In this document: positions 18,366-28,810 of the stretch, one piece after another
Position numbering within the stretch: the stretch's first letter is position 1
Layout of the letters: each line of letters starts with the position of its first letter
From: Hafnia alvei
GTDB taxonomy: Bacteria; Pseudomonadota; Gammaproteobacteria; Enterobacterales; Enterobacteriaceae
NCBI RefSeq assembly: GCF_034424155.1
Contig: NZ_CP139992.1
Location: forward strand, 1,752,012-1,816,011
Direction: 5' to 3'
Length of the DNA: 64,000 bases
The notes under the pieces: model-generated
The model's database searches: none
What the model saw: only the letters and a program-made list of their open reading frames with translations
Told to the model about the DNA's origin: nothing
Made by a program: the position numbers and the translations under genes

Positions 18366-20501
18366 TTAGGCTGGAATAAGCTCACGCTTGAGCTGCATCA
18401 GTTCCGGCAGCACGCCCATCATTAGACTTATCTGCTGCACAACTAACTGTTCGGCATTATCAGACGGAGATGCGTACGCTTCCAGACGCTGCTTAAGACC
18501 CTGTATAGCCACTTCGGTACGTTCAGCAATGCTATCGTCATAGTTCAGAGCATCGTCCATATAACACGCGGCATCATCCAGCATGCTCAGCACTTCGCCG
18601 TTATCCAATTTTTCCCGATGCGCACCTAATGCTGAGATATAGCTAAGCAGCGTATGGTTTAGACACAGCAGACGGAAAGCAGACTCTTGCGTCTGAGCAT
18701 CATTTTTTGGTTCTGCTGACATGTTTGAAATCACAGATGCCAGCTCCGCATCGCAGTTATGAGCGTCACGTCGCGCGATTCGATAATCCAAACCGTTGGA
18801 TTTGCCCTGATGGTATTGCACCAGAATGGCGTCGAGATAGCGACAATCGGCGTTAAGCGTCTTTTGTACCACCGCAGGCAATGCGCGAAATTTCCAGTCA
18901 GGCCAGATAAACGTGACCGCTGCCCATGCAATAGCGCATCCCACCAGCGTGTCGAAAACTCTTGGCCCCGCGACTTCAAAGCCTTCGCCTAAAAGGTTAA
19001 AGCACAATAATACCAACAGCGTGATGAACATGGTGGCATGCGCGTATTGCACGTTACGAAATGCAAAGAACAGCACCCCGCTTATCACGATCAGCAACAT
19101 TTGGCCGTCGAGTGATGGCACAAAATAGAGGATCGGTAATCCCAACAACACCCCAGCCAGTGTACCAATAATACGCAGCGCCAATCTTCGCTTGGTGGCG
19201 TTGTAGTTAGGCTGACAAACGAACAAGCTCGTAAGCAGGATCCAATAGCCGTGATTTAAACCGGTAAATTGAATAAATGCGTAGCCCACGCCTAAGACTA
19301 TCGACATGCGGACTGCGTGGCGGAAGAGGGCGGATTGCGGAGTGAGATGCCGGCTGATCCGAAGTTTCATGTCATTCCAACCGCTGATGCGATCGTCAGA
19401 CAGGGTATTTTCCTCTTCACGTTCGGCAGCCAGAGACTGTTCAGATTCAATATTAGCTAGCTGAGCATCTATCGCTTTGAGATTCAGCAGCAGATTAAAC
19501 AGAGACTTCACTAAAATATGCTGATGGCCGTGCTGCGTAGCAATGCGTTGCAGCGTTGCTTCTAAATGGGTAAAGACTCGTTCAAAGCGTAAATCATGCT
19601 GGTATTTCTGCTGAAGCAGGATGGATTGCGATAACTGCGAACAGGCGCGCGCTTGTAGCATCAAGAGGCGCTGGAAGCGGAATAAAACGTCACTATAGCG
19701 AAACATCTCGCTCAGTTGCTGGTATTGAAAATGCGAAGAGCTGGCACGTTCGTGAATATCTTGTGCGACAAAATAATAATGCAGGGTACGGCGTGTACCG
19801 CGCTGGCCTCGGTCGCCTTTTAAACGCGTGAGCAAAGACGCTTTCGTCTGATTCAGCGTGGTAACCAAATTACTGTTAGCCATCGCCACGTCAATCAGCG
19901 GTTGATTAAAATTCCCTTCCTGATCGGGATCGAACAAATTGGATTTTGCATCGAGATAAACGGCTAACTGACCATAGCTACGCGCTAAAGCTTCTTGCAA
20001 CGGTCGAATAGGGAAAATCAAATGACCCAGCAGCGTCAAGACGTTGTACCACACCGCACCAACCACCAAGAGCAACGGCTGTTGATACCAAATGTGATAC
20101 ATCGAGGTACCTAGCATGGTGTAAATAGCGATCAATAGTGCGCCGAATGCGATAGTTGCATAGCGTTGCCCTAACGCACCCAGCAAAATAAACCCGATGG
20201 TGGACGCCATCAAACCGATGGCAAAGAACCACGGATAAGGGAATAGAATTTCAATCGAAGCGGATGCAATGAAAAAGCAGGTTAGGGTAATGGCTAAATT
20301 ACGCAGTCGCCCAACCAGACGGTCATCAAGATCGGCTAGGGCTGCAGCTACCACGCCGAGGGTTAGCGGAATCGTTAACCGCGGCTCACCGATGAACCAC
20401 GGCAGGCCAGCCGCTCCCGCGAGCGCAATAAAAATACGAAAGTTATAAAGCAGGGCGCTGCTGTACGCATAGCGCCTTAAACCTGGTGCAAAAGAGAGCA
20501 C
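18366..20501 (-). CDS. yccS: FUSC-family inner membrane protein YccS
   Basis: A 711-residue membrane protein with two sets of about five to six helices (roughly 20-190 and 395-530), each followed by a cytoplasmic helical region. This is the FUSC/aromatic-acid-exporter-like family. Conserved blocks include FGALLIAIYTMLGTSMY, HGYWILLTSLFVCQPNYNAT and ITLLVLLCFNLLGEGFEVA. Its function in E. coli is not established; a transport role is inferred from the family. It lies 11 bases after yccF and is probably cotranscribed with it. Confidence 0.92.
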   Translation of the reverse strand: MLSFAPGLRRYAYSSALLYNFRIFIALAGAAGLPWFIGEPRLTIPLTLGVVAAALADLDDRLVGRLRNLAITLTCFFIASASIEILFPYPWFFAIGLMASTIGFILLGALGQRYATIAFGALLIAIYTMLGTSMYHIWYQQPLLLVVGAVWYNVLTLLGHLIFPIRPLQEALARSYGQLAVYLDAKSNLFDPDQEGNFNQPLIDVAMANSNLVTTLNQTKASLLTRLKGDRGQRGTRRTLHYYFVAQDIHERASSSHFQYQQLSEMFRYSDVLFRFQRLLMLQARACSQLSQSILLQQKYQHDLRFERVFTHLEATLQRIATQHGHQHILVKSLFNLLLNLKAIDAQLANIESEQSLAAEREEENTLSDDRISGWNDMKLRISRHLTPQSALFRHAVRMSIVLGVGYAFIQFTGLNHGYWILLTSLFVCQPNYNATKRRLALRIIGTLAGVLLGLPILYFVPSLDGQMLLIVISGVLFFAFRNVQYAHATMFITLLVLLCFNLLGEGFEVAGPRVFDTLVGCAIAWAAVTFIWPDWKFRALPAVVQKTLNADCRYLDAILVQYHQGKSNGLDYRIARRDAHNCDAELASVISNMSAEPKNDAQTQESAFRLLCLNHTLLSYISALGAHREKLDNGEVLSMLDDAACYMDDALNYDDSIAERTEVAIQGLKQRLEAYASPSDNAEQLVVQQISLMMGVLPELMQLKRELIPA

Positions 20502-20512
20502 GTTGTGACCCT

Positions 20513-20959
20513 TTATTTAAAACGACGACTCGCATTGGCGATACGCATCTGCTGCGCAACTTCAACGGGTACGACACGGCGACCCACTGGCCATAATGCA
20601 ATAGCAGCAATTTTAAAGTTGGCAATGCCAACTGGAATGCCAATGATAGTGACGCACTGCACGATCCCCGCGGCAATATGTGATAAGCACAGCCACCAGC
20701 CGAAGAGAATAAACCAGACAATATTCAGCAAGGTTCCACCGGTAGAAAGCAGCGCGTTTTTACGGTCTGGATATAAGTCATCCACATGAACAGCTTCATT
20801 ACCAAACGGCAGCAGAGAAAGCTTGGTTATTTCCCAGCATGAGCGCGTTAATGGCAGCGTGAATATTAAAATAACGCTGACTGCGGTCGCTAATAGCCAT
20901 CCCAAAGTCGTGAAAAAACCACCCAGAACAAAATTAAGAATATTAAGTACAGTTCTCAT
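20513..20959 (-). CDS. yccF: Inner membrane protein YccF
   Basis: A 148-residue protein with three to four membrane helices and the YccF-domain motifs LPLTRSCWEITKLSL, VWFILFGWWL and IIGIPVGIANFKIAAIALWPVG. Length is the same as in E. coli. Function unknown. It heads the yccF-yccS pair and is divergent from helD. Confidence 0.93.
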   Translation of the reverse strand: MRTVLNILNFVLGGFFTTLGWLLATAVSVILIFTLPLTRSCWEITKLSLLPFGNEAVHVDDLYPDRKNALLSTGGTLLNIVWFILFGWWLCLSHIAAGIVQCVTIIGIPVGIANFKIAAIALWPVGRRVVPVEVAQQMRIANASRRFK

Positions 20960-21169
20960 AGATCTTTACCTAAATAACAACATTAACAATATGCATTTTA
21001 CCGCGCAGTTTACCCTGTTTTGACTTTCTCTGATATTCATCTGCTATATCCACAGCGTAAAAGAGGGAAAATTCATAAAGATAAGCGCCATAACGCAGGT
21101 TCTAGGTATGTTGCAGGAACACAGGTAAACTATAGTGATACTGAAGAACGAAAATACAGTGGCGAAACA

Positions 21170-23224
21170 ATGGAACTGAGAGCAACCAAAATGGGCCAAC
21201 ATCTGGCTCAGCATCCTTATAACCGTGTCAGACTGTTGAATGCGGGCGTTGAGGTGAGCGGCGATCGCCATGAGTACCTTATTCCGTTTAACCAATTGGT
21301 CGCCATTCATTGCAAACGAGGCATTGTGTGGGGCGAATTAGAGTTTGAACTCCCTGAAGCCAAAGTGGTGCGTTTGCACGGCACCGACTGGCAAGAGACG
21401 CAGCGCTTTTATCACCACCTACAGCAAAGCTGGCAGGCGTGGAGCGATGAAATGGCGCAAATCAGCGCCGACGTACTTTCTGCACAGGTCACCGAATTAG
21501 AACAGCTTAATCAGCAAGATCGTTGGCTCAAGCGCAGCGAACTCACAGATATTTGCACCATGATTAAAGGCTGTTTCGCAGCCATTCCTTTGCCGCAGCA
21601 GCGCCTTGAAGAGTTTGATAGCTGTCGAGAACGCTATCGCTATTGTCTTAAGTGGCTGAACTACGGTCTAAAAATGGTTGATGAACGCAATCAGCAATGG
21701 ACCACGCGCATGCTGTCAGAGCACGCCGAGTTCTTCGAACAGGTAGAAAGCCAGCCGTTAAATTCTTCTCAAGCACAGGCCGTGGTGAACGGTGAAAACG
21801 GCGTTCTGGTGCTGGCCGGTGCCGGTAGCGGTAAAACATCCGTGCTGGTGGCGCGCGCAGGTTGGCTATTGCTGCGTAAAGAAGCCACGCCAGAGCAGAT
21901 CCTGCTGCTTGCATTTGGGCGTAAGGCCGCAGAGGAGATGAACGATCGTATTAAAGAGCGTTTGCATACGGCAGATATTCAGGCCAAAACCTTCCATGCT
22001 TTAGCGCTGCAAATTATCAATCACACCGGCAAGAAAACGATCAATATCAGTAAGCTCGAAGGTGATGCTCAGGCTCGGCAAAAGCTGTTGGTGAAAACCT
22101 GGCAGCAAGAGTGTGCAGCGAAAAAAGCGCAGGCGAAGGGCTGGCGCCAATGGTTAACCGAAGATCTGGATTGGCAGGTTGATGAGGAAAACTACTGGCA
22201 AGACAAAAAGCTCGCGATGCGCTTAGCCCCCAAACTGGAACGTTGGGTAGGGCTAATGCGTGAGCATGGCGGTTCGCAGGCCCAGATGATTGAAGATGCG
22301 CCGGAAGAGATTCGTGATTTATTTCAAAAGCGCATTCGCCTGATGGCTCCGTTGCTCAAAGCTTGGAAAACGGCACTAAAAGATGAAGGCGCAGTAGATT
22401 TCCCTGGGCTGATACAGCAGGCGATCGCCGTATTGGATAAAGGGCGGTTTATTAGTCCGTGGAAGCACATTCTGGTCGATGAGTTTCAGGATATCTCACC
22501 GCAGCGAGCAAGGCTGCTTGAAGCGCTACGTAAGCAAAACTCACGCACGAACCTGTTTGCTGTCGGAGATGATTGGCAGGCGATCTATCGTTTCAGCGGC
22601 GCAGAACTGACGCTCACCACCGCGTTTACTCAGCATTTTGGTGACAGCGATCGGCGCGAGCTTGATACCACGTATCGCTTTAACCGCCGTATCGGCGAAA
22701 TAGCCAACGGCTTTATCCAGCAAAATCCTCATCAACTACGCAAATCGTTAAATAGTTTGTCTGAAGGGCCGAAGAAAGCGGTGACGATTCTGCCGCAGGA
22801 GCGTCTGGAAGATTTGCTAAACAAGCTCAGCGGCTACGTAAAACCTGAAGAGCGCATCCTGATTCTGGCGCGTTACCGCTACCTTAAACCGGATGTTTTA
22901 GATAAAGCCGCCACGCGTTGGCCTAAACTCAACATTGAATTCACGACTATTCACGCCAGCAAAGGACAGCAGGCTGACTATGTGATTATTTTAGGCTTAC
23001 AAGAGGGGAAAGATGGCTTCCCTGCGACAACGGGCGAATCCGTCATTGAACAGGTTCTGTTGCCACAGAGCGAAGACTTCCCAGACGCTGAGGAACGCAG
23101 GCTGCTTTATGTCGCGCTAACGCGAGCACGCCATCAAGTGTGGCTGATGCAGGATGTCGATAAGCCGTCGGTGTTTGTTGACCAGCTCAAACGGCTGGGC
23201 GCAGCGGTACAGCGCAAACCATAA
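21170..23224 (+). CDS. helD: DNA helicase IV
   Basis: A superfamily 1A 3'-5' helicase of 684 residues, equal to E. coli HelD. Visible motifs: I (AGAGSGKTSVLVARAG), II (ILVDEFQDISPQR), III (VGDDWQAIYRFSG), V (TIHASKGQQADYVI) and VI (YVALTRARHQVW). The open frame extends 150 bases upstream, but ATG 21170 gives the conserved N-terminus MELRATKMGQHLAQHPY. The N-terminal about 190 residues are the HelD-specific accessory region. Confidence 0.95.
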   Translation: MELRATKMGQHLAQHPYNRVRLLNAGVEVSGDRHEYLIPFNQLVAIHCKRGIVWGELEFELPEAKVVRLHGTDWQETQRFYHHLQQSWQAWSDEMAQISADVLSAQVTELEQLNQQDRWLKRSELTDICTMIKGCFAAIPLPQQRLEEFDSCRERYRYCLKWLNYGLKMVDERNQQWTTRMLSEHAEFFEQVESQPLNSSQAQAVVNGENGVLVLAGAGSGKTSVLVARAGWLLLRKEATPEQILLLAFGRKAAEEMNDRIKERLHTADIQAKTFHALALQIINHTGKKTINISKLEGDAQARQKLLVKTWQQECAAKKAQAKGWRQWLTEDLDWQVDEENYWQDKKLAMRLAPKLERWVGLMREHGGSQAQMIEDAPEEIRDLFQKRIRLMAPLLKAWKTALKDEGAVDFPGLIQQAIAVLDKGRFISPWKHILVDEFQDISPQRARLLEALRKQNSRTNLFAVGDDWQAIYRFSGAELTLTTAFTQHFGDSDRRELDTTYRFNRRIGEIANGFIQQNPHQLRKSLNSLSEGPKKAVTILPQERLEDLLNKLSGYVKPEERILILARYRYLKPDVLDKAATRWPKLNIEFTTIHASKGQQADYVIILGLQEGKDGFPATTGESVIEQVLLPQSEDFPDAEERRLLYVALTRARHQVWLMQDVDKPSVFVDQLKRLGAAVQRKP

Positions 23225-23252
23225 AAAATGGGGACTTAAGTCCCCATTTTTG
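23225..23252. terminator. Terminator after helD
   Basis: AAAAATGGGGACT, TAAG, and the complementary arm TCCCCATTTTT form a symmetric stem between the convergent helD and mgsA, probably working in both directions. Confidence 0.85.
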
Positions 23253-23268
23253 TCTCTTTTTTCCAGAT

Positions 23269-23727
23269 TTACTTCAAACGCTCGGCTAAGTAGCGCTGAT
23301 AATCGGGGATCGCGATCTCGACTTCGTCTTTAAACATCGGAGAGCTAATCAGGAAATCGGCCGTAGAACGGTTATTCGCGACGGGAATATTCCAAACCGT
23401 CGCCAAGCGCAGCAATGCTTTGACGTCGGGATCGTGTGGAACCGCATTAAGAGGATCCCAGAAGAATATCAGCATGTCGATTTTCCCTTCCGATATCAGA
23501 GAACCCACCTGCTGATCGCCACCCATTGGGCCACTCAGCATGCTGTTGACGGGAATGCCGGTCGCGCGTTGGATAAGATTACCCGTGGTGCCGGTAGCAG
23601 ATAGCTGATGTTGTGCCAGCTGGTCGCGGTTTGCTTGCACCCAGCTCAGCAGCGCTTGTTTGCAGTGGTCGTGGGCAACAAGCGCGATATGTTTTTTCTT
23701 AGCAATAGTGCGGGTGGTGAGTTCCAT
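23269..23727 (-). CDS. mgsA: Methylglyoxal synthase
   Basis: MgsA converts dihydroxyacetone phosphate to methylglyoxal and phosphate. The 152-residue product matches E. coli in length and carries [11 protein letters not shown], the phosphate-binding [19 protein letters not shown] and [16 protein letters not shown] with the catalytic Asp of GGDQQ. Start METLTTRT-type Met at 23727 is preferred over one 18 bases upstream. Confidence 0.95.
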   Translation of the reverse strand: MELTTRTIAKKKHIALVAHDHCKQALLSWVQANRDQLAQHQLSATGTTGNLIQRATGIPVNSMLSGPMGGDQQVGSLISEGKIDMLIFFWDPLNAVPHDPDVKALLRLATVWNIPVANNRSTADFLISSPMFKDEVEIAIPDYQRYLAERLK

Positions 23728-23831
23728 GTCTAGACCTTTAGCCAATCATATGAATTCACACACAATACAATAAGCTCGCTCACCATAATCAGACTAGACG
23801 CAAAAAATGAAGCTGCCTGATGATTAATTCA

Positions 23832-24341
23832 TCATTTTTGTGTTTTTTTAACCAGCGCAGGCAGAGCGGCTGAGGCATCGGAGAGGTTATAGCGCTGCAT
23901 AGCCTGTTCATAGTTTGCTAATAGCGGCTGGCTGATGTGCAAAACATCGGATTTATATTCCACCGGATTACCACGGTTATTCAATAAATCGAAGCTGAGG
24001 CTTTTCTCAAACGCGCGAACGTCATGTTCGTTAAGCAGCTTGGGAATTTTAATGCTGATTGAGGTGTAGTCACGAACGTCAAATACCACCACTAAAGGTA
24101 CCGAGGTGAACATCCGTTGGTGCTGTCCCGCTGGGGGAACCATTTTCTCCACGCGGAACAATATTTGATGAACACCGCCGTTCAGTTCCAGACTATCGGC
24201 GCTTTTAAATAGGGCACTCGGCAGCGGCTGACCATCAACGGCCAGAAGTTCGACTTCTGAGCTAAACTTTAAGGTAGTAGCAAAAACGGACTGGCTGAGC
24301 AAAAATAGCAACGCACCTGTCTGTAAAACGCGATATCTCAT
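23832..24341 (-). CDS. yccT: DUF2057 periplasmic protein YccT (CsgI)
   Basis: A 169-residue exported protein with signal peptide (MRYRVLQTGALLFLLSQSVFA) and a DUF2057 domain (KFSSEVELLAVDG, HQILFRVEKMV). In E. coli and Salmonella the homologue YccT/CsgI inhibits curli subunit assembly. The start at 24341 leaves a canonical signal peptide; the frame opens 33 bases earlier. No curli genes lie in the window. Confidence 0.88.
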   Translation of the reverse strand: MRYRVLQTGALLFLLSQSVFATTLKFSSEVELLAVDGQPLPSALFKSADSLELNGGVHQILFRVEKMVPPAGQHQRMFTSVPLVVVFDVRDYTSISIKIPKLLNEHDVRAFEKSLSFDLLNNRGNPVEYKSDVLHISQPLLANYEQAMQRYNLSDASAALPALVKKTQK

Positions 24342-24542
24342 GAAACCCTCAACTATAGACTGTGCGAAGGACATTGTTCAGTAGCCAGCATGGTGTGTCA
24401 AAGTATTTTGTTATTCATACTTACTTACATGTTAGCCGATGAATATCAAATATACCCACAACCACGACTCACTTAGGCTAAGCAAAGTGATAAGAATGAC
24501 TCGTTTCGCCCACTCTTTGTATTTGCCACTTATGGAGCCAGC

Positions 24543-24959
24543 ATGACCGAACAACAGATTAAATCTATTCTGCAACAGGTAAAGCACATCGCGTTAGTCG
24601 GTGCGAGCGATAAGCCACATCGCGCAAGTTATGAAGTCATGGCGTATCTGTTAGAACAAGGCTATCAGGTTACGCCCGTCAGTCCCAAATTGGCAGGGCA
24701 AAACCTGCTAGGCCAAAAAGTGTATGCCACCTTAGCTGAAATACCACACCCAATTGATATGGTTGACGTATTTCGGAATTCAGACGCAGCCTATGGCGTG
24801 GCGGAGGAGGCGATTGCTATAAACGCTAAAGTGCTGTGGCTACAGCTTGGGGTTATCAACGAACAGGCTGAACAGCTGGCGACAGAGGCCGGATTACAGG
24901 TTGTGATGGATCGCTGCCCTAAAATTGATATTCCGCGCTTAGGGTTAGAAAAGGCGTAA
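24543..24959 (+). CDS. yccU: CoA-binding domain protein YccU
   Basis: A 138-residue stand-alone CoA-binding Rossmann protein with the nucleotide-binding motif IALVGASDKPHR near residue 20, VDMVDVFRNS, and the C-terminal VVMDRCPKIDIPRLG. It resembles the CoA-binding domain of succinyl-CoA synthetase alpha. Biological role is unknown. Order and length match E. coli YccU. Confidence 0.93.
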   Translation: MTEQQIKSILQQVKHIALVGASDKPHRASYEVMAYLLEQGYQVTPVSPKLAGQNLLGQKVYATLAEIPHPIDMVDVFRNSDAAYGVAEEAIAINAKVLWLQLGVINEQAEQLATEAGLQVVMDRCPKIDIPRLGLEKA

Positions 24960-24968
24960 GGCAAAAAC

Positions 24969-24995
24969 AAAAAAGCCCAGAACACTGGGCTTTTT
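24969..24995. terminator. Bidirectional terminator between yccU and hspQ
   Basis: AAAAAGCCCAG, loop AACA, CTGGGCTTTTT is a short GC stem with T tracts on both sides, shared by the convergent genes. Confidence 0.88.
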
Positions 24996-25015
24996 AAAGA
25001 AAAGAATTCAGAACG

Positions 25016-25336
25016 TTAGTTTCTCAGCCGTGGTGCCTGCAACTGGTGGCGGATTGATTCGGCCAAATCATCCATAGAAGGCTGTTCAGGATGGGCATCG
25101 CTGTTTTCACCATCAAGCTGCGCTTCAGCCAAATAGGTATGCACCGCTTCACCATCATCATTCTCCATCACAACGTGATACCACGGCATATGACGCAAAT
25201 GTTCATTTGCGGCTAGCTCGTCGGCGTCGGGTGCGACTTCGAGTGAATATTCAGGGTCAATATCTACCACCACGCCCAATGAGCCTAACAGTTTGTGGCG
25301 TACCTGCTGTCCGATGCCAAATTTGCTGGTAATCAT
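25016..25336 (-). CDS. hspQ: Heat shock protein HspQ
   Basis: A 106-residue hemimethylated-DNA-binding-like protein (YccV/HspQ) with [28 protein letters not shown] and the conserved C-terminus [10 protein letters not shown]. HspQ is a heat-induced protein that acts as a Lon specificity enhancer and is also a Lon substrate. Start ATG 25336 (MITSKFGIG) is preceded by GGAGG; an upstream in-frame start 54 bases earlier is unlikely. Confidence 0.94.
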   Translation of the reverse strand: MITSKFGIGQQVRHKLLGSLGVVVDIDPEYSLEVAPDADELAANEHLRHMPWYHVVMENDDGEAVHTYLAEAQLDGENSDAHPEQPSMDDLAESIRHQLQAPRLRN

Positions 25337-25493
25337 AATGACCTCCTGAGAAACCGTTGCTCTTTCCCCTGTCATTGCGGGTCGCACCAACAGGGTTTAC
25401 CTATAAATATGTGGGCGGAGACGAACGTTTCAACCTTATCCATGGTATTTGCCGCTGCCTGAAACCGTTCATGGCAGCGACAATCGCTTTTGA

Positions 25494-26687
25494 TTAACCG
25501 ACTACACGACAAGCAAAGCCTTTCAGATACAGACCTTCAGGGTAAGACGCGATAACCGGATGGTCGGCCGCCTGACGATACTGCTCTATAAATTGTACAT
25601 CACGTCCAGCATCTATGGCGGCGTCGGCTAAAATTTTCTGGAACAATTCGATTGGCATGAGCCCTGAACACGAGAAGCTCAGCAAGATGCCGCCGCTGTT
25701 CAGCAAGTTCATTGCCAACATATTGATATCTTTATAGCCACGGCACGCGCCCGCCAGCTGACTTTTGTTTTCTACAAACTTCGGCGGGTCCATGATGATA
25801 AGGTCAAATTTGCGGCCTTCATCGCGGTATTTGCGCAGCAGTTGGAAAACGTCGTCGCGGACGAATTCAGCTTTGCTCAAATCTAGCTGGTTGAGCTCGA
25901 CGTTTTGGCGTGCCACATCTAATGCCGCCTGAGAGGTGTCTACGCTGATCACGTGCTCACAGCCGCCCATCAGTGCGGATACTGCAAACGCACCGGTGTA
26001 AGAGAAACAGTTCAGCACTTTGGCTTTGGCTGAGAAACGGCGCGCGGCGAGTCGGCTGTCGCGCTGATCGAGATAAAAGCCGGTTTTATGGCCTTCTTTG
26101 ATATCAACCAAAATCTGCATGCCGTGCTCACGGATAGGCAGTAAGGCTGGTGGTTCATCGCCCAGCACTAAACCTTGCGCCAGCGGTAAACCTTCTTTTT
26201 TACGCACCGCAACGTCTGAACGATCGTAAATAGAGCACTCTGGGTAGCAATGCTGCAGCGCGGCTAACAGATTAGCACGCTGGTATTCAGCGCCTGCCGA
26301 AAGTAATTGCAGGACGATGAAGTTTTGGAATCGGTCAATGGTAATGCCCGGCATACCATCAGACTCACCGGCGATCAGGCGATAACCCGTTAAATCATCA
26401 CGCTCGGCCAGCCAGGTACGCCAGTGCTGAGCGGTTTGCAGACGATTGATGAAAAAGTCACGATCCACGGCTTCCTGCTGATCAAAGGTCCAAACACGCG
26501 CACGGATTTGAGACTGAGGCGAAAAAGCGGCGCGGGCCAGCCATTTTCCCTGAAAATCGCAAACGTCGATGGTTTCACCTGAAGCAGCATTACCCTCAAC
26601 GCGGGTCACTGCACCGGAGAATACCCATGGATGGCGGCGGAGTAAGGACTTTTCGCGTCCTTTGGCAAGAAATAAACGTGCGGTCAT
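25494..26687 (-). CDS. rlmI: 23S rRNA m5C1962 methyltransferase RlmI
   Basis: A 397-residue SAM-dependent methyltransferase with an N-terminal PUA domain ([10 protein letters not shown]), an EEHAD-like middle region, and the Rossmann domain with [25 protein letters not shown], and the catalytic Cys in [10 protein letters not shown]. It makes m5C1962 in 23S rRNA. Length matches E. coli (396). It is divergent from acyP, as in E. coli. Confidence 0.95.
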   Translation of the reverse strand: MTARLFLAKGREKSLLRRHPWVFSGAVTRVEGNAASGETIDVCDFQGKWLARAAFSPQSQIRARVWTFDQQEAVDRDFFINRLQTAQHWRTWLAERDDLTGYRLIAGESDGMPGITIDRFQNFIVLQLLSAGAEYQRANLLAALQHCYPECSIYDRSDVAVRKKEGLPLAQGLVLGDEPPALLPIREHGMQILVDIKEGHKTGFYLDQRDSRLAARRFSAKAKVLNCFSYTGAFAVSALMGGCEHVISVDTSQAALDVARQNVELNQLDLSKAEFVRDDVFQLLRKYRDEGRKFDLIIMDPPKFVENKSQLAGACRGYKDINMLAMNLLNSGGILLSFSCSGLMPIELFQKILADAAIDAGRDVQFIEQYRQAADHPVIASYPEGLYLKGFACRVVG

Positions 26688-26795
26688 GTTAGTTTTCTAT
26701 GATCTATGATGAATCAGACAAATAAGGTGCGACATTGTCCGGTTATGGGACAAGAAAAGCAAATACCCAAATCATTCGGAGCTTAGGGAGGCAAT

Positions 26796-27074
26796 ATGTC
26801 AAAAGTCAGTATGGCGGCGTATGTTGCAGGCAGCGTGCAGGGCGTGGGTTTCCGCTATAACACGCAGCGTCAGGCGCGCTCGCTCAATCTCACTGGTTAT
26901 GCCTACAACATGGATGATGGTCGAGTAGAGGTGGTGGCAGAAGGCGATGCTGACGCGGTAGAGCAACTGATTGAGTGGATAAAGCAGGGCGGTCCACGCG
27001 GTGCCCGAGTCGATCAGGTACTCACAGAACCGCGTTCGCTACAGAATTTCAGCCAGTTTAAAATCAAATACTGA
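26796..27074 (+). CDS. acyP: Acylphosphatase
   Basis: A 92-residue acylphosphatase (YccX) hydrolysing carboxyl-phosphate bonds. The P-loop-like signature [17 protein letters not shown] carries the catalytic Arg, and the catalytic Asn lies in [19 protein letters not shown] precedes ATG. Its stop codon abuts the end of the convergent tusE. Confidence 0.95.
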   Translation: MSKVSMAAYVAGSVQGVGFRYNTQRQARSLNLTGYAYNMDDGRVEVVAEGDADAVEQLIEWIKQGGPRGARVDQVLTEPRSLQNFSQFKIKY

Positions 27075-27404
27075 TTAAATGCATTTCACCGGTTTTGGCA
27101 AACCCGCAAGCTTAGTGGCTTGTTTGGCGGGGCCTTTAGGAAATAGGCGATATAAATAGCGGCTATTTCCTTTCTCCTCGCCATATTTCTGTGTCATGGC
27201 TTTTACCAGCATGCGAATGGCCGGAGACGTATTGAACTCCATATAGAACTCACGCACAAAACGCACCACTTCCCAGTGGGCTTCGCTTAACTCAATACCT
27301 TCTTCCGTCGCCAGCAAAGGCACCAGCTCTTCGCTCCAATCGCTACTGTTCAGTAAGTAACCCTGCGCATCCGTCTCAATCTGGCGGCCAGCAAATTCTA
27401 ACAT
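27075..27404 (-). CDS. tusE: tRNA 2-thiouridine sulfurtransferase TusE
   Basis: A 109-residue DsrC-family protein. TusE receives persulfide sulfur from TusBCD and passes it to MnmA for s2U34 synthesis in tRNA. The active Cys is the penultimate residue in GLPKPVKCI. The block [25 protein letters not shown] region is conserved. ATG 27404 gives the E. coli length; a TTG start 24 bases upstream is possible. Confidence 0.95.
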   Translation of the reverse strand: MLEFAGRQIETDAQGYLLNSSDWSEELVPLLATEEGIELSEAHWEVVRFVREFYMEFNTSPAIRMLVKAMTQKYGEEKGNSRYLYRLFPKGPAKQATKLAGLPKPVKCI

Positions 27405-27520
27405 TGGGAATGTATCTCTTATCGACAAATCAGCGGCTATTGTAACTCAAGGAGCGGCAGCGCGGCAAAATGAGCAACAAGGGAGGGGGAAGTACCGTTT
27501 AAACGTACCGTCCAGAAACA

Positions 27521-27544
27521 AGAAAGCCCCGCTTTTGGCGGGGC
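27521..27544 (-). terminator. Terminator after yccA
   Basis: On the minus strand GCCCCGCC, AAAA, GCGGGGC is followed by TTTCT, a 7-bp GC stem about 45 bases after the yccA stop. Confidence 0.7.
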
Positions 27545-27589
27545 ACATTTTATTGGGTAAAACCGTGCTACATATTCAGCTGGGCTGAA

Positions 27590-28252
27590 TTAGTTACTGC
27601 GTGCGAAACCCAAAATGCTCAACAGGCTGATGAACAGGTTATACAGGGACACATACAGGCCAACGGTGGCGCGGATGTAGTTGGTTTCGCCGCCATGAAT
27701 AATGTTGCTGGTTTCCCACAGGATGGCACCCGTAGAGAACAGAATAAACAGCGCACTAATCGCCAGCGACAGCGCAGGGATCTGTAAGAACAGGTTGGCA
27801 ATCACGGCAACCAGCAAAATAACAAAGCCTGCCATCATCATTCCGGACAGGAATGACATATCTTTGCGCGTAGTCAGCACGTAGGCCGAGCAGCAGAAGA
27901 ACACCGCCGCCGTACCGCCCAGCGCCAGCATAATCAGATCGCCCGCACCGCTTGCGATAAAGGAACTTAAAATCGGGCCAAGGGTATACCCCATGAATCC
28001 GGTCAGCGCGAACACCGCCAAAATACCGGCAGGGCGATCGGCCAAACGGTAGGTTAAGAACATCAGGCCATAGAAACCAACCAGCATCAACAGCAGACCC
28101 GGAGCAGGCAACATCAGCACCGTGCTAGCCGTGGCGGTTAATGCGGAGAACGCCAGCGTCAGTGCCAGCAGAAAATAAGTATTGCGCAACACTTTATGCG
28201 TGCTCAGCAGAGAGTCGCGCGAAGATGAGCTGGAAACAACAATACGGTCCAT
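27590..28252 (-). CDS. yccA: BAX-inhibitor-1-family modulator of FtsH, YccA
   Basis: A 220-residue inner-membrane protein with seven helices (Bax inhibitor-1/LFG family). Conserved pieces are [39 protein letters not shown] and the C-terminal [21 protein letters not shown]. In E. coli it interacts with and protects translocon components from FtsH. Order yccA-serT matches E. coli, and this is the last gene of the conserved block. Confidence 0.95.
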   Translation of the reverse strand: MDRIVVSSSSSRDSLLSTHKVLRNTYFLLALTLAFSALTATASTVLMLPAPGLLLMLVGFYGLMFLTYRLADRPAGILAVFALTGFMGYTLGPILSSFIASGAGDLIMLALGGTAAVFFCCSAYVLTTRKDMSFLSGMMMAGFVILLVAVIANLFLQIPALSLAISALFILFSTGAILWETSNIIHGGETNYIRATVGLYVSLYNLFISLLSILGFARSN

Positions 28253-28482
28253 AGAATTTTTCTCTTGTGTAATGAATCGATCGGAAAATTATTGATCTAG
28301 AGCAAAATAATAGAGAGGAGAGCGCATACACGAAAGGCGTTTTACCCTTCTTTACTTTGATTACCGAGGGAAACTATCTAAAAGAAAGGCGAGATAACGT
28401 TGATGTTTTCATCAGTGCGCTGAAAAATAAAACAAACAAACCAATAATTGGTGATTTTATCAGCATTCGAACATTCTCGTGC

Positions 28483-28511
28483 TTTACAAGAAATTCCTGT
28501 GCCGTTATAGT
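28483..28511 (+). promoter_or_regulatory. serT promoter
   Basis: TTTACA (28483-28488), a 17-base spacer and TATAGT (28506-28511) are followed by a GC-rich discriminator just before the tRNA, typical of stable-RNA promoters under stringent control. Confidence 0.7.
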
Positions 28512-28523
28512 TCGTCCCGTTGC

Positions 28524-28610
28524 GGAGGAGTGGCTGAGTGGTTTAAGGCAGCGGTCTTGAAAACCGTCGAGTGTAACAGCTCCTAGAGTTCGAATCTCTA
28601 CTCCTCCGCC
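28524..28610 (+). tRNA. serT: tRNA-Ser (anticodon TGA)
   Basis: An 87-base class II tRNA. The acceptor GGAGGAG pairs with CTCCTCC, followed by G and encoded CCA. The D region is TGGCTGAGTGGTTTAAGGCA. The anticodon stem-loop CGGTC-TTGAAAA-CCG gives anticodon TGA, there is a long variable arm, and the T loop is GTTCGAATC. It corresponds to E. coli serT after yccA. Its terminator hairpin begins three bases after CCA and belongs to a 36-bp sequence repeated at 35109. Confidence 0.97.
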
Positions 28611-28612
28611 AA

Positions 28613-28648
28613 AATTCGAAGGCCACGCTTTTAAGCGTGGCCTTTTTG
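28613..28648 (+). repeat. Left copy of 36-bp direct repeat (serT terminator; putative att site)
   Basis: Begins ATTCGAAG and contains the hairpin GGCCACGC-TTTTAA-GCGTGGCC followed by TTTTT, so it also serves as the serT terminator. An identical 36-base copy in the same orientation lies at 35109-35144. The pair brackets the carbohydrate island. Confidence 0.9.
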
Positions 28649-28810
28649 CATTCGCAGTTTTGGCAAACCGCCGAGTATGCCGCTGCCGCCAGTTTTTCCT
28701 TCTGCCCACTGTCAAATCAGGACGTTTGTAGGCTATGCATGCCGAGCTCTTCTGAAAATAGCAGATTGAGAACTACACTCCATTGCTATGTGCTCTTTTA
28801 ATTTGGTTAT